Source: Actinomycetes bacterium
GTDB taxonomy: Bacteria > Actinomycetota > Acidimicrobiia > Acidimicrobiales > Acidimicrobiaceae
Length of the DNA: 64,000 nucleotides
Reading direction: 5' to 3'
Assembly: GCA_021806545.1 (NCBI GenBank)
Contig: JAJZXI010000002.1
Location: 1 to 64,000, forward strand
Below are positions 7,924 to 17,514 of this stretch, piece by piece (within the stretch, counting starts at the first letter, position 1; every line of letters starts with the position of its first letter). The translations under genes and the position numbers were made by a program. The notes under the pieces were generated by a model that made no database searches, was not told the DNA's origin, and worked only from the letters and a program-made list of their open reading frames with translations.

Positions 7924-9635
7924 CCTTGGGTCAGCGAAGCGATCCAGGACTCCACTACCGAGGCGAGCACACCGAGTGGGACCGCCCCCTGTCCGAGGAG
8001 CACACCGTGGAACTGGCGAATATCGAAGGCACTGCCGAGTTTTCGTTCGGCCTCATGGCGAAGTCGTCGCAGTTCGCGTCGCCCCACGAGATAGGCCGTC
8101 GCCTGAGCAGGCCAGCCGATATAACGATCGATCTCGTTACAGACGTTGGCCATGTTGGTGGCGCTATTTTCGAACATGAACTCGATCGCACGCTGTCGAG
8201 ACCAGCCATAGTAATGCATCCCGGTATCGACGACGCACCGGCTGGCCCGAAGAGCATCGAAGGAGAGCATGCCAAGGCGGGCCAGATCGTCACTATAGAG
8301 CCCCATCTCATCGGCGAGCCGCTCGGCATAGAGACCCCAGCCTTCAACGAAAGCACTCACTTCGGCATCGAGGTATCGACGAAACGCCGGTAACTCCTTC
8401 AAGGTCTGCGCCGTTCCAATCTGGAGGTGGTGGCCAGGTACGCTCTCGTGAAATGCCAGCGCTTCGTACTCGTAGCGAAACCGTTGTGTGGGAACGGTGG
8501 TCAAGACGCAGTGGGCGCCTGGCCGCGAACCGTCGTCCGAGGGCCCGCGATAGTACGCCAGGGCTGCGTTGTCAGCCTCAGCAGCCGAGATCTCCTCGAT
8601 CACGCAACGCGCAATCGGACGGTCGAGAAACCACTTGGGTTGCTCCCGTTCAGCGACCCAGAGCGCATGCGTCACGACATCAAGAATCTGTTGCCCGTTG
8701 TCGAAGCGCAGACGCAAGTCACCTCGCAGCCGATCAAAAAGATCCCTTCGATCGCGGATCCCAAAGACACGTGAGCCGATCTCGGCCCACTCGTCATCGA
8801 GTCTGGCAAGTGTCTCGAGGCCGAGCTGGTGGATCTCCTCCGGCGTCATCGCGGTAGTGGTATGGCGCCCCAGCGCCCGTGCGTAGAGCTCATCGCCACC
8901 CTCAATGGCACCGAGACCGACCTCATGGTCACCACGTGCGTGGCTCAGCGGATCGCCGGCAAGCTCATCGCGCAGCGCCGCAATCGCCGGCCAGATGCCC
9001 TCGTGCACCAGTGACCGGATCCGATCACGCTCGCCCTCAGAAGCGGCTGGGAGCTCGACGTTGATAAAGACATCGTGTGCGTCACCAAGCTCGAGGTGGC
9101 CATCGAGCTGCGCGATCGCCTGACGAACCCCAGCTGACGTGGAGAACTGACCCTGACGATCCGCTTGGCGATATCGCTCTCGGATCGTTGCGAAGAGCTC
9201 CGGTAAGTGTGCCAGCCGCTCCAGGTAGGCCTCAATGCCGATAGCGTCGACGAGCGGGGCGGTTGGGACCGTCTGAAAGATCCGCGCTTGCGGCGCCACG
9301 TAGCCGCCGGCTGAAATATTGCGCGCCCACAGCTCGTCCTCGAGTTCGGTACTCGTGCCAAAGGCGAGGGCGTCCATGACCTCCAAATTGATACGCTCCT
9401 CAAAGGCCAGATGCCTGCCGGTACCAGCGTCGTCGCCGAGCAGTGCTTCAATCCGCCTTTGGAGCGCACGATAACCCTCGACGGTCTCGAGTTCACCCGC
9501 TCGGGTGAGATCTGGGAGTTGGCCGTCGAAGGCGTGGAGACCGAGCTCCGTCGCCGTGAGTGGGTCCCGACCGTGCTTGTGCGCGAAGAACTCCTCGTTG
9601 AGGCTTGCTATCTCGGCCTTGACATCACGGTTCAT
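7920..9635 (-). CDS. DUF885 family protein (putative zinc metallopeptidase)
   Basis: 571 residues, typical for DUF885. The diagnostic motif FHESVPGHHLQIGTAQ (an HE-x5-HH arrangement) and FVEGWGLYAERLADEMG are both present, resembling the zinc site of M32/M3-like gluzincins. A peptidase function is inferred from the motif; biochemical data on the family are limited. There is no signal peptide, so it should be cytoplasmic. ATG 9635 is preceded by GAGGAGGAG. Its stop overlaps the stop of the convergent KPR-amidase gene. With the nearby DppA, M14 and Ntn hydrolases it adds to a peptide-degradation theme, though on its own transcript. Confidence 0.82.
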   Translation of the reverse strand: MNRDVKAEIASLNEEFFAHKHGRDPLTATELGLHAFDGQLPDLTRAGELETVEGYRALQRRIEALLGDDAGTGRHLAFEERINLEVMDALAFGTSTELEDELWARNISAGGYVAPQARIFQTVPTAPLVDAIGIEAYLERLAHLPELFATIRERYRQADRQGQFSTSAGVRQAIAQLDGHLELGDAHDVFINVELPAASEGERDRIRSLVHEGIWPAIAALRDELAGDPLSHARGDHEVGLGAIEGGDELYARALGRHTTTAMTPEEIHQLGLETLARLDDEWAEIGSRVFGIRDRRDLFDRLRGDLRLRFDNGQQILDVVTHALWVAEREQPKWFLDRPIARCVIEEISAAEADNAALAYYRGPSDDGSRPGAHCVLTTVPTQRFRYEYEALAFHESVPGHHLQIGTAQTLKELPAFRRYLDAEVSAFVEGWGLYAERLADEMGLYSDDLARLGMLSFDALRASRCVVDTGMHYYGWSRQRAIEFMFENSATNMANVCNEIDRYIGWPAQATAYLVGRRELRRLRHEAERKLGSAFDIRQFHGVLLGQGAVPLGVLASVVESWIASLTQG

Positions 9636-9794
9636 AACTCCTCCTCACTCCACCTTACGTGGTTCATGAACGATTCGGTGCAGGTAACAAGATCGTTGTA
9701 CGATGATGTACAATCAGCGCTCCCGCCTTGGTAATAGAGGTTGCGCTCGTTAGCGTCGTGGCGCGAGGGCATCTCCCGGCAACAGTCGTCCTCG

Positions 9795-10493
9795 CTAGAA
9801 CAACGCACTGCCGCCATCGATCGAAAGCGTCTGACCGGTGATCCAACTGGCTCGCTCGGAAACGAAGAAGGAGACGCCATTGGCGATATCGCTCGCCTCG
9901 CCCAATCGTCGGAGCGCAATACCCTCCTTGAGTCGACGCTGACCCTCCGGACCATAGGACTCCCACTGTGCAATCGTCGTCGGGTTCGAGAGGACGAACC
10001 CTGGGGCGATCGCGTTCACGGTAATGCCGTAGGGACCGAGCTCGTGGGCCATCTGCCGCGTGAAGTTGATCTGGGCAGCCTTCGCGCTCGCGTAGGCCTG
10101 AATACCGGTGAGCGACACGCTTCTTCCTGCTCCGGAGGATATCGTGACGATCCTGCCCCAACCGCGCTGCTTCATCGAACTCACTACCGCACGCACGCAA
10201 TGAAAAGTCCCCGTCAGGTTCACGTCGACAATCGCGTGCCACTCCTCATCGGTCACCTCCTCAAGGGGCTTGTGCACCTGGCCAAGCACGCCACCCGCAC
10301 TGTTGACCAGCACGTCAATAGGGGGTGCGCTGTTGACAAAGCGCGCAACCGCGGCGGCGTCAGTCACATCCATCTCGTTGCGATCAGTTCGTAGCACTTC
10401 GAGACCATCGGCCTCGAGCAGATCCGCGATTGCCTGGCCGATACCCTGTGCCGTCCCGGTCACCAGCGCCACCGGCGTACGTGGTCGTCCCAC
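9795..10493 (-). CDS. Short-chain dehydrogenase/reductase (SDR), FabG-like
   Basis: 232 residues, a classical SDR. It shows the cofactor motif VTGTAQGIG, VLVNSAGG (NNAG equivalent), the catalytic Ser in VTISSGAGR, the YASAK active-site Tyr/Lys, and the C-terminal SWITGQTLSIDGGSA. It reduces or oxidises an alcohol/ketone with NAD(P)H; the substrate cannot be named. The GTG at 10493 has AAAGGAGGG about 8 bases upstream, and there is no upstream ATG in frame. It stands alone on the minus strand between the DUF885 gene and the NarL-type two-component pair. Confidence 0.85.
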   Translation of the reverse strand: MGRPRTPVALVTGTAQGIGQAIADLLEADGLEVLRTDRNEMDVTDAAAVARFVNSAPPIDVLVNSAGGVLGQVHKPLEEVTDEEWHAIVDVNLTGTFHCVRAVVSSMKQRGWGRIVTISSGAGRSVSLTGIQAYASAKAAQINFTRQMAHELGPYGITVNAIAPGFVLSNPTTIAQWESYGPEGQRRLKEGIALRRLGEASDIANGVSFFVSERASWITGQTLSIDGGSALF

Positions 10494-10658
10494 CGTTCAC
10501 CCTCCTTTGAGGTCCCTGATCGACGCGGGTGTCTCACCTGGGACCACGCACTACCTTAGCGCTGGAGCACGAGCCCTCCTGGAGTAACTCGCAACCGAGT
10601 AGCTGCGCCAGTAGGCTTGGCGTCGCCAGTAGTCCGCCTTCCAAGAGCCCGCAATACG

Positions 10659-11291
10659 CTAGGAGTGGTAGAGCGCGCTGCGGTCGAGATAACCACGATC
10701 GATGGCCGCCACTACCGCCTGGGTTCTGCTGCTCACTCCCAGCTTGGCAAAAATTCGAGTAAAGTAGGTCTTGACCGTCGGCTCCCCGATCCCTAGCGCC
10801 TGGCCGATTCCCGTGTTGGTCGCGCCAGCAGCAGCCAGTTTGATCACCTCGAGCTCGCGCTGCGTCAGCAGGGCATCATGGGCCAGATCATAGGAGATTC
10901 GCGTGCTCAACGCCGTGGCGTAGTAGGTTTGTCCCGAGGCTACCCGCCGGATCGCATCAAAGAGCAGCGACTCCTCGACGTCTTTGAGAAGGTAGCCACG
11001 TGCCCCAGCGCCGAGCGCCGAGCGCACGAGCGCGGGTTCGTCGTAGGTCGTAAGTACGAGGGCATTCGCCCCGGTGCGATCCCGTATCCACGCGACGAGA
11101 CTCGATCCGTCCCCATCTTGCAGTTTGAGATCGCAGCAGACGACATCGGGGAGTTGCGCGGTGATGACCTGCTTAGCCTGGCCGATCCCACCGGCCTCAC
11201 CCACGACGCTGAGGTCGGGAGCCTTGGCCAAAATTCCCAACAGACCACGTCGAACAATCGTGTGATCGTCAACGATCACCACCCGGATCAT
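10659..11291 (-). CDS. NarL/LuxR-type response regulator
   Basis: 210 residues. The receiver domain (about 1-120) begins VVIVDDHTIVRRGL, with the phosphoacceptor Asp in VVCCDLKLQDG, LTTYD and the conserved Lys in GYLLKDV. The C-terminal LuxR helix-turn-helix (about 140-200) contains LTQRELEVIKLAAAG and EPTVKTYFTRIFAKLGV. It is a DNA-binding transcription factor phosphorylated by its partner kinase. Its ATG overlaps the stop of the sensor kinase by 4 bases, so the two are translationally coupled. The target genes are unknown. Confidence 0.93.
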   Translation of the reverse strand: MIRVVIVDDHTIVRRGLLGILAKAPDLSVVGEAGGIGQAKQVITAQLPDVVCCDLKLQDGDGSSLVAWIRDRTGANALVLTTYDEPALVRSALGAGARGYLLKDVEESLLFDAIRRVASGQTYYATALSTRISYDLAHDALLTQRELEVIKLAAAGATNTGIGQALGIGEPTVKTYFTRIFAKLGVSSRTQAVVAAIDRGYLDRSALYHS

Positions 11292-12592
11292 AGCGGTAAC
11301 CGTACCTGGATACGCGTGCCGACCTCAAGATTGCTCTCAATCGAGAAGTCGCCGAAGACCTGCTCTACCCGTCTACGCATGAGCTCAAGGCCAAAGTGCT
11401 CGCGACCGTCGGTCACGGCAGCGTCAAATCCAACTCCATCATCCTCCACCACCACGATCAAGGACCCCTCTTCTTCGATGAAGTCAAGGCGTGCAGTGTG
11501 CGCCCTCGAGTGTCTGATGATGTTGTTACCGACCTCACGGAGAATGAGTGTCATGCATTCGGTGGTACTGGCATCGAGGAGAAACTCCGTCGAGGGAAAC
11601 CGTTCGACGATAAGGTTGACGCCGCTGGAGTGAAGCTTATCTTTGAGCAGTTCCACCTCATCAGCTACCGAGGCGAGCGTCGTCGTGGGAAGCTGACCCT
11701 CGCGAATCACCGCGCGTGCCGCCTCTAGTGCCGTCTGTGCCGCCTCTTCGATCAACTCAGCATCGATCGAGCCGTCCTTGGCGCCACGCGCAATGAGCAC
11801 GATGCCGATGAGCTGCTGCGCGATGGTCTCATGTATCCGCGCCGCAAGCCGTTCACGCTCGTTGTTCTCGCCGATCTGACGGTAGAGCTCTGACAGCCTC
11901 CCTTGCGTCTTACGAAGTTCCTCTAGGCTCTTGGACAGATTTGCTTGCTGCTCAAGCAGTCGCGAGATGAACACCGCAACGAACGAGCCGGCAACGAAGG
12001 TCGGTACGAACCAGTCTGCAATCACGATGTAGGGGACGGTTGGGCGGGCAAGGGTATGAGAGAGAATCCCCACCATTCCCTCAATCCCAGCAACGGCCGG
12101 CAACGACGCGGGAAGCGGCATCGTCGCATAGACCAGGGCCGACACAGGCATGAGGAGATAACCCGCATTGGGATTCAGCGACGACGAGGTCGCCAAGATG
12201 ACGATCTGCGAGATGATGAGCAGCCACGGCCGAGTCTTGGACCGACCGAGTTGAGCAAAGATCGGCTGACCAATCGCAAACCAATCGAGCGCGGCCACCA
12301 GCTCCATACCCACAGCCCCGACCTGGCGAGCACCGGACGGGGAAGGGTAGACCAGCGTCATGATGACAGCGGCTGCGAACGACCCTAGGAAGAGCAGACT
12401 CCATACCCACTGTCCACCGCCGGGGACTATCTGCTCACCGCGACCGAACCATCTCATACCTGAATCGATGATAGCTGTTCTCGACACAAGTACTACGCTG
12501 GCGGCTCGCCTTCGACCCCTACCTAGCCTTTCGTACGCATCGCTCATGGCACTTTTTGCCAGTCGTTCCCTCTCGCGCAGCGTATTGGGCAA
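11288..12592 (-). CDS. Membrane sensor histidine kinase, NarL-system type (HisKA_3)
   Basis: About 434 residues. Several hydrophobic segments lie between about residues 60 and 230 and form a membrane sensor region without an obvious extracytoplasmic domain. A helical linker follows, then the dimerisation/phosphoacceptor region ERERLAARIHETIAQQL with the active His. The ATPase domain at the C-terminus shows LREVGNNIIRHSRA (N box) and VVVEDDGVGFD (G1). The start is uncertain: the TTG at 12592 has AAGGAGG about 12 bases upstream, while an ATG at 12547 lacks a clear ribosome-binding site. It is cotranscribed with the response regulator just downstream. Confidence 0.88.
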   Translation of the reverse strand: MPNTLRERERLAKSAMSDAYERLGRGRRRAASVVLVSRTAIIDSGMRWFGRGEQIVPGGGQWVWSLLFLGSFAAAVIMTLVYPSPSGARQVGAVGMELVAALDWFAIGQPIFAQLGRSKTRPWLLIISQIVILATSSSLNPNAGYLLMPVSALVYATMPLPASLPAVAGIEGMVGILSHTLARPTVPYIVIADWFVPTFVAGSFVAVFISRLLEQQANLSKSLEELRKTQGRLSELYRQIGENNERERLAARIHETIAQQLIGIVLIARGAKDGSIDAELIEEAAQTALEAARAVIREGQLPTTTLASVADEVELLKDKLHSSGVNLIVERFPSTEFLLDASTTECMTLILREVGNNIIRHSRAHTARLDFIEEEGSLIVVVEDDGVGFDAAVTDGREHFGLELMRRRVEQVFGDFSIESNLEVGTRIQVRLPL

Positions 12593-12736
12593 TCCCTTTG
12601 CCCACCTCCTTGAGCATGGTCAACGTGACCAAGCGGGAGCGCAAGCCTGGTCTGAAAGGGCCAGGAGGGTGTTGCGACTGATCCAACGATCTCGGCCGAG
12701 CTACCAACTGGGTCATTTCCAGACCTGCACGCAGTA

Positions 12737-12763
12737 GGTCCTGGTCTCGCCGAGACCAGGACC
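12737..12763. repeat. Near-perfect 27-bp palindrome (hairpin)
   Basis: 13-base arms 12737-12749 and 12751-12763 are exact reverse complements around a single centre base. As RNA it would fold with an 11-bp stem and a 5-base loop. It lies in the 340-bp gap between the end of the GT87-like gene and the start of the sensor kinase, both on the minus strand. No T-tract follows, so it could be a terminator-like hairpin of the upstream gene or an operator. Confidence 0.6.
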
Positions 12764-12933
12764 ACTGACCGAGAAGTGGCGGCTATCTGTTGCAGGGTCG
12801 CCATCTTGAGCAAATGCAACGCGAACGGCGACAATCCTAGGCCAGCACCGACGTACGAGAATCCGCTGGCGCCGGGAGATGGTCGGACCAGCACGAGCAT
12901 GCCCAACCATCGACCACAGACGTCTATGGCGGG

Positions 12934-14265
12934 CTAGGTTCGGCCTTGGGACACCGAGGAACTCGAGGCAACAGACTCCACAGGTGTCACACTTTTCTTC
13001 AGATCACGGTCGAGTTTTCGCAGGATGATCGCCCAGACCGCCATGTTGGCAGGGTAGAGCAGATACCCAAAGCGGGTCGCCGGCGCGAGAAGAATCGCAA
13101 TGAACAAGACAAGTGCGACATAGCCCGTCATGACCGACAGTGTCGCTGGACGGATTCGTCGGTATAGCAACAGGGCAAGCTCCGCACCGATAATGACCAG
13201 TGCCGCTACCACGTAGAGATGCAGCTGGCTTCCGAAGAGACCGACGAGCTTTTGACCCAACAGCGGTGACTCAGCGGGTGACTTGATCTTGGTCAGTCCC
13301 AGCGGGAAGAGTATCTCGTTGATGAAAAAAGCCTTTGGATCGATCAGGCCGGCGACGACGATGACGGGGGCAAGTACCGAGATCAGCCCAACACCATAAC
13401 GAAGTCGACTGCGACGATCAGGCTGGTGCGGTTGGACCAACGCCAATCCGAAGGCAAGAGGCCACGCGGTGAGCTTGATGACGGCGGCGACACCCCCGGC
13501 GAGTCCAGCGATGAAGGGCTGTTTACGATAGCTCAGCACGAGCGTGAGCAGCAGCAGGGCGACAATCGGAAGATCGTCGCCACCGGTCACCAGGGGGAGA
13601 GCACCGGTGGGGAGGATGATCACGAATTGAAACAGGCGAACGCGATCGTCCGCGGAGAGACGACTCAGTCCCAGCGCTACCAGGGTCACGACGAGCGTGA
13701 AGAGCGTGAGGCTCACTCGTGCGTCGCGCAGCGGTTTTGGAATAGTGAGTCCATTGGGGATGCCGAAGATGATCATGCCAGGCAAATAAGGAACAAACGC
13801 CTTGGAATCAGTTGCTGTCGAGAAATTCTGAGCTCCGGTGCCCACGGAGTGCGGCGTGTTGAGGTAACAGTTTTGGTTGTGAACCACGCGGTCACCACAT
13901 CGCTCGATCACCGCGACCTCGTCCTGTGCGTGTACCCCGGGCACGTTATTCACTCGTTGGGCGATCGAGACGCTCAATGGCAGGACCAAACAGAGGACAA
14001 GGAGCGACAAGACAAGACTTACACGGGTGTAGCGGCTCGAGCGAGCTCGCGCATGTCGCGAGATCGCGAACGCGACGAGGCCGACGAATGCGTAGGGGAT
14101 AAGCGCAAACTCCGCCCACTGGACGTAGTCAGCTTGCGTCGATATGAAGAGTTGTCCGATGGCGAAGATCGCCGAACTGAGATATAGTAACGCATCCTGC
14201 TCAAGTGGCGTGAGCTCCTGAAGAATGCGCCAGAGTCTTATGCCCTGCTGGGGCGCCGCTAGCAC
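12934..14265 (-). CDS. Polytopic membrane protein, GT87/DUF2029-like (putative polyprenyl-sugar glycosyltransferase)
   Basis: 443 residues with about ten hydrophobic segments and a large extracytoplasmic loop after the second or third one. That loop includes VHAQDEVAVIERCGDR, an acidic region placed as in GT-C glycosyltransferases. The features TGGDDLPIVALLLL and GLAGGVAAVIKLTAWPL resemble the GT87 (DUF2029) mannosyltransferase fold, where lipid-linked sugars are donors for cell-envelope polymers. That assignment rests on topology and short motifs only. Starts at GTG 14265. It stands alone and ends 340 bases before the sensor kinase. Confidence 0.6.
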   Translation of the reverse strand: MLAAPQQGIRLWRILQELTPLEQDALLYLSSAIFAIGQLFISTQADYVQWAEFALIPYAFVGLVAFAISRHARARSSRYTRVSLVLSLLVLCLVLPLSVSIAQRVNNVPGVHAQDEVAVIERCGDRVVHNQNCYLNTPHSVGTGAQNFSTATDSKAFVPYLPGMIIFGIPNGLTIPKPLRDARVSLTLFTLVVTLVALGLSRLSADDRVRLFQFVIILPTGALPLVTGGDDLPIVALLLLTLVLSYRKQPFIAGLAGGVAAVIKLTAWPLAFGLALVQPHQPDRRSRLRYGVGLISVLAPVIVVAGLIDPKAFFINEILFPLGLTKIKSPAESPLLGQKLVGLFGSQLHLYVVAALVIIGAELALLLYRRIRPATLSVMTGYVALVLFIAILLAPATRFGYLLYPANMAVWAIILRKLDRDLKKSVTPVESVASSSSVSQGRT

Positions 14266-14796
14266 GCCAAGAGTTTAGCACCGGATACGAGCGAACGCGT
14301 CTTCATACATGGATACGACTACCACTCAGATACGAGCGGCCCTCGCGCCCCAGCAACGGCGGTACCATAGCCAATCAGCAATGCTAGCCCAGCGAGACGA
14401 TTGGCCGGCAAAGGCAGCACACAACGTGGCAGTTGTCCGCCTTTCGATCAGGTGCCTCGCGGTTCGGAATATGGGCCGATCCGATCGCGTACGCCACCTT
14501 AGCGCCCAGGCGCTGCCGATATGTCGTCGTCCACCCAAGCGAGTGTCCACCTGGTCGCAGGCTGTTGCACCGGGAGAATACAGCCGTGATCGGCACGCCA
14601 CGCAACGCGCAGTATCGGCTCGACGTTGACGGAGGTGAGTTCTCACTCGAGCCTCGCTACCAGAGCACTTGGGCCTCGTTGCGCAAGCGCATCGTCGTCA
14701 CAATGGAGGCACCAGAACCTGACGATTTGCTGAGTCGCTCCTTGTATTCGACGTCTGGTGTGATAGGGTAGGCGTGCGCAAGGGAGGTTGAACAGC
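14266..14796. other. Intergenic region, nothing recognised
   Basis: This 530-base gap separates the divergent GT87-like gene (minus) and the YbjQ-like gene (plus), and must contain both promoters. The open frames within it read as shadow translation with no known domain. AGGGAGG at 14781-14787 is the ribosome-binding site of the downstream gene. Confidence 0.5.
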
Positions 14797-15696
14797 GTGG
14801 CAGATTGGGATGGCCGGGGTTTACCGCCGGCCGCACAGCGCAGAGTTGAGTCGGCAGCAGCCTCGACTCTGCGGTCATCGCTGCTCTCGATAACCTCGAA
14901 TACGGGCATCGAGTCCGTTGGCTATCGGCCAGTGAGCGAGGTAATGGGGAGTGTAGTGCTGGGTACCTATGGGGCGGTCATGCCCTCCTGTGGGGTTTAC
15001 AACCAGGGCTACGGATCGCCGTTCGGCTACAACCCCGGGGTACGCATGGGCAGCGGTCAACAGTTTTACGGTGGCTACGAGCCCTACGTTGACGTGATCA
15101 ACCGGGGCTGGACGGTTGCGATGAACCGGATGCTCGCCGAGTCCAAGGCGGTCGGCGCCCACGGGGTGGTTGGGATACAGCTCACCCAGGCCCGCTTTGA
15201 GGGTGGCGCGATCGAGTTCATGGCGATGGGCACTGCCGTGCGTTCAACGGTGGTGAAGGATCACCATGGGCGCGACATTTTTACCACCCACCTCGATGGT
15301 CAAGACGTCTCCAAGCTACTCCATCACGGCTGGATGCCCGTTCGGCTCATCGTCGAAGTCACTGTCGCGGTCCGCCACGACGACTTCAACACCTTGAACC
15401 AGGGGTCGATGTTCGCACCCAATGCCGAGCTGACGGGTTTTAGCGAGCTTTCCAACTCAGCTCGTTCCTCCGCGCGGCAGAGTCTGCGACGTCACCTCAA
15501 GCCCAATGCCGAGGTTGGGGTGATCATTGACTCTCTCGATGCGAACATCTTTAGAAACGAGATGGGCCAGGGTCACTCCGATCACCTCTGCGAGGTGCGA
15601 ATCGTTGGTACGACCATCGCACAATCCGGCCCATCGGAGACCCGCATGGAGCCACTTCCGATCATCTATTTGAAATCAAGAAAGACAGGAGCATAA
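14797..15696 (+). CDS. YbjQ-like (UPF0145/DUF74) two-domain protein, first of a pair
   Basis: About 299 residues. GTG 14797 was chosen because GGGAGG ends 9 bases before it; the TTG at 14788 directly abuts that site. The first domain (about 35-145) has the family features IESVGYRPVSEVMGSVVLGT, AMNRMLAESKAVGAHGVVGI and EFMAMGTAV. A long Gly/Tyr insert between them (YNQGYGSPFGYNPG) is unusual. The second domain (about 155-290) starts THLDGQDVSKLLHHGW and aligns in order with the second domain of the next gene, but has diverged and lost the GAdgIvGV core. YbjQ-type domains form pentameric beta structures of unknown role, sometimes annotated as heavy-metal-binding. No membrane segment or signal peptide is visible. 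Confidence 0.78.
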   Translation: MADWDGRGLPPAAQRRVESAAASTLRSSLLSITSNTGIESVGYRPVSEVMGSVVLGTYGAVMPSCGVYNQGYGSPFGYNPGVRMGSGQQFYGGYEPYVDVINRGWTVAMNRMLAESKAVGAHGVVGIQLTQARFEGGAIEFMAMGTAVRSTVVKDHHGRDIFTTHLDGQDVSKLLHHGWMPVRLIVEVTVAVRHDDFNTLNQGSMFAPNAELTGFSELSNSARSSARQSLRRHLKPNAEVGVIIDSLDANIFRNEMGQGHSDHLCEVRIVGTTIAQSGPSETRMEPLPIIYLKSRKTGA

Positions 15697-15700
15697 CAAC

Positions 15701-16528
15701 ATGGCCGACGAGACCCTCGATCCACAGCAGCTTGGTGTGCCTGAAGACGCTATTCGGCGTCTCCAGGAGATGCGGCCTGGGCAGGCAACCTCCCTTTTTA
15801 CGTCGGACCTGTCGGTGAACGAATTTCTACTCGTCCGCGAAGCGGGCTTTCGACCACTCGGACTGGTGTTCGGCTCTTCGATCTATCACGTGGGAATCCA
15901 GGTAGGACGCTGGAGCTCTAACCAAGAGCTTGACAAGCTCACTTCGGCTATGTACCACGCTCGCGAGCTTGCCATGGAGCGGATGCAGTCCGAGGCAGAG
16001 GTGCTAGGAGCCGATGGTATTGTTGGTGTCCGCCTTGATGTCGAGTTCAAGGAATTTGGCAACGACATTGCCGAGTTCATTGCGGTCGGCACCGCCGTCA
16101 AGGCCGACGACACCTCGATTAACTGGCAAAGCGCAGGCCGCCCCTTCACCTCGGATCTGAGTGGTCAGGACTTTTGGACTCTGCTCCAGTCAGGCTATGC
16201 ACCTCTCGGGATGGTGATGGGCACGTGCGTCTATCACATTGCCCATCAGGGAATGCTAAAGTCCATGGGAAATTTTGGTCAAAATACTGAGATTCCCGTC
16301 TTCACCGAAGCGCTCTACGATGCTCGCGAACTCGCCATGAGCCGCATGCAGGCCGAGGCAGAAGCGCTCCATGCTGAGGGTATCGTTGGTGTAAAGCTGC
16401 TTGCGCTGCCACACCAGTGGGGCGGTCATACGACGGAGTTCTTCTCCATCGGTACCGCCGTACACCCCCTGCGGGACAACCACATCATCGCAAAACCTCA
16501 GATGGTGTTGCCACTCACCGACTTCTAG
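15701..16528 (+). CDS. YbjQ-like (UPF0145/DUF74) two-domain protein, second of a pair
   Basis: 275 residues, starting 4 bases after the preceding stop with ACAGGA upstream, so cotranscribed. Two YbjQ-like domains stand in tandem. The first (about 30-140) reads TSDLSVNEFLLV, GFRPLGLVFGSSIYHV, AMERMQSEAEVLGADGIVGV, EFIAVGTAV. The second (about 150-265) reads TSDLSGQDFWTLL, GYAPLGMVMGTCVYHI, AMSRMQAEAEALHAEGIVGV, EFFSIGTAV. The internal repeat is clear at protein level. A heavy-metal-binding or oligomeric scaffold role is only suggested by family annotation. No Cys-rich metal site is seen; single Cys/His residues (GTCVYHI) are possible ligands. Confidence 0.82.
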   Translation: MADETLDPQQLGVPEDAIRRLQEMRPGQATSLFTSDLSVNEFLLVREAGFRPLGLVFGSSIYHVGIQVGRWSSNQELDKLTSAMYHARELAMERMQSEAEVLGADGIVGVRLDVEFKEFGNDIAEFIAVGTAVKADDTSINWQSAGRPFTSDLSGQDFWTLLQSGYAPLGMVMGTCVYHIAHQGMLKSMGNFGQNTEIPVFTEALYDARELAMSRMQAEAEALHAEGIVGVKLLALPHQWGGHTTEFFSIGTAVHPLRDNHIIAKPQMVLPLTDF

Positions 16529-17514
16529 CTCGCTGACACCGAGAACAACAGCCTGAGTGGAGTCCCTTTGACCCAAGGTGAGCGCAACCCCCATCGGCAA
16601 GGGCGGGGTCAAGTGACCTCGATTGCCGTGCGAAGTCAATACCGTCAGACCCGCAACCGATAGCATGAGCATCGTGAGCGCCTCTATCGGCGACTACGCG
16701 CTCTCGTGCACCACGGTGCAGATGCTCGCTCTATCTCGAACAATGTAACGTATGGGTTCGCGGACGCTGACAGAAGATCACCTGCAATAGCCAGATGATC
16801 AAACTCGCCCAAGCTCGCAAAGAACACCTAGCTCGGTAAAGGCTCATCCCCCATCCAACGCCAAGCCCTACGAGACTCGATCCGTACCTTTCAAGACTGG
16901 TGCAAGCATCTCGATCACTTTGGCAGACCAACCTGGCATATGAGGGCTTTGCCATCGAGATCTATCCGTTCGACGGCTCAACCGCACAGAGGGTGAGGTC
17001 TTCGTTCTCAGGTGCTGTTGGGTAGAGTTTGGCATCACTCGCGGGTTCACATGGCCATTGACAGGTCGGGCTTGTTCTGTCATGTTAACGGCCATGCAGT
17101 AGTGCAGAGATGCGGCCAAATAATTGCACGGTGGCGGACACCGAAACTACACGCCCTCCAAGGGTGAATGGTTCAAGGTGGACTACGCGTACATCGTCGA
17201 GGCGCAACAGCGAGAGCATCGGGTTTGCCAATGGTATTCCGGGAGCGCGCCCAAGCACCCATCATGTTAAGCAATGCACAACCCTAAGAATTGGAGTATC
17301 ACCATGTCCAGTGTCAATGCGATCAACCGACGTCACCCGAGCGTGGAGTCAAATCCCGGTTGCCCCACGATAGCGTGCCCTGTCCGTGGGAGTAGCTTCA
17401 GCCCCTCGGGGAGGTTCACCGGCCCCATCCAGCCGCAGCGCTTAATGGGGGCTAGCAATTAACACTAAATAGACACAATTACCCAATAGCTGCTATCTCG
17501 TAGGTATAAAAGCA
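16529..17514. other. Gene-poor accessory stretch, possible decayed coding fragments
   Basis: Nearly 1 kb with no intact gene between the YbjQ pair and the AbiE system. One short plus-strand frame ending near 17268 (GHRNYTPSKGEWF then KVDYAYIVEAQQ) reads like real protein but matches no family I can name. The rest contains frequent stops in all frames. It probably marks the left edge of the accessory region. A piece around 17345-17372 resembles a tRNA T-arm and 3' end only loosely. Confidence 0.4.

Noticed and set aside
17341-17375. tRNA-like T-arm and 3' end, possible attachment site for the AbiE region
   Set aside because: Only a GTCAAATCCC-like segment fits; there is no acceptor pairing, anticodon arm or matching direct repeat at the other side of the region.
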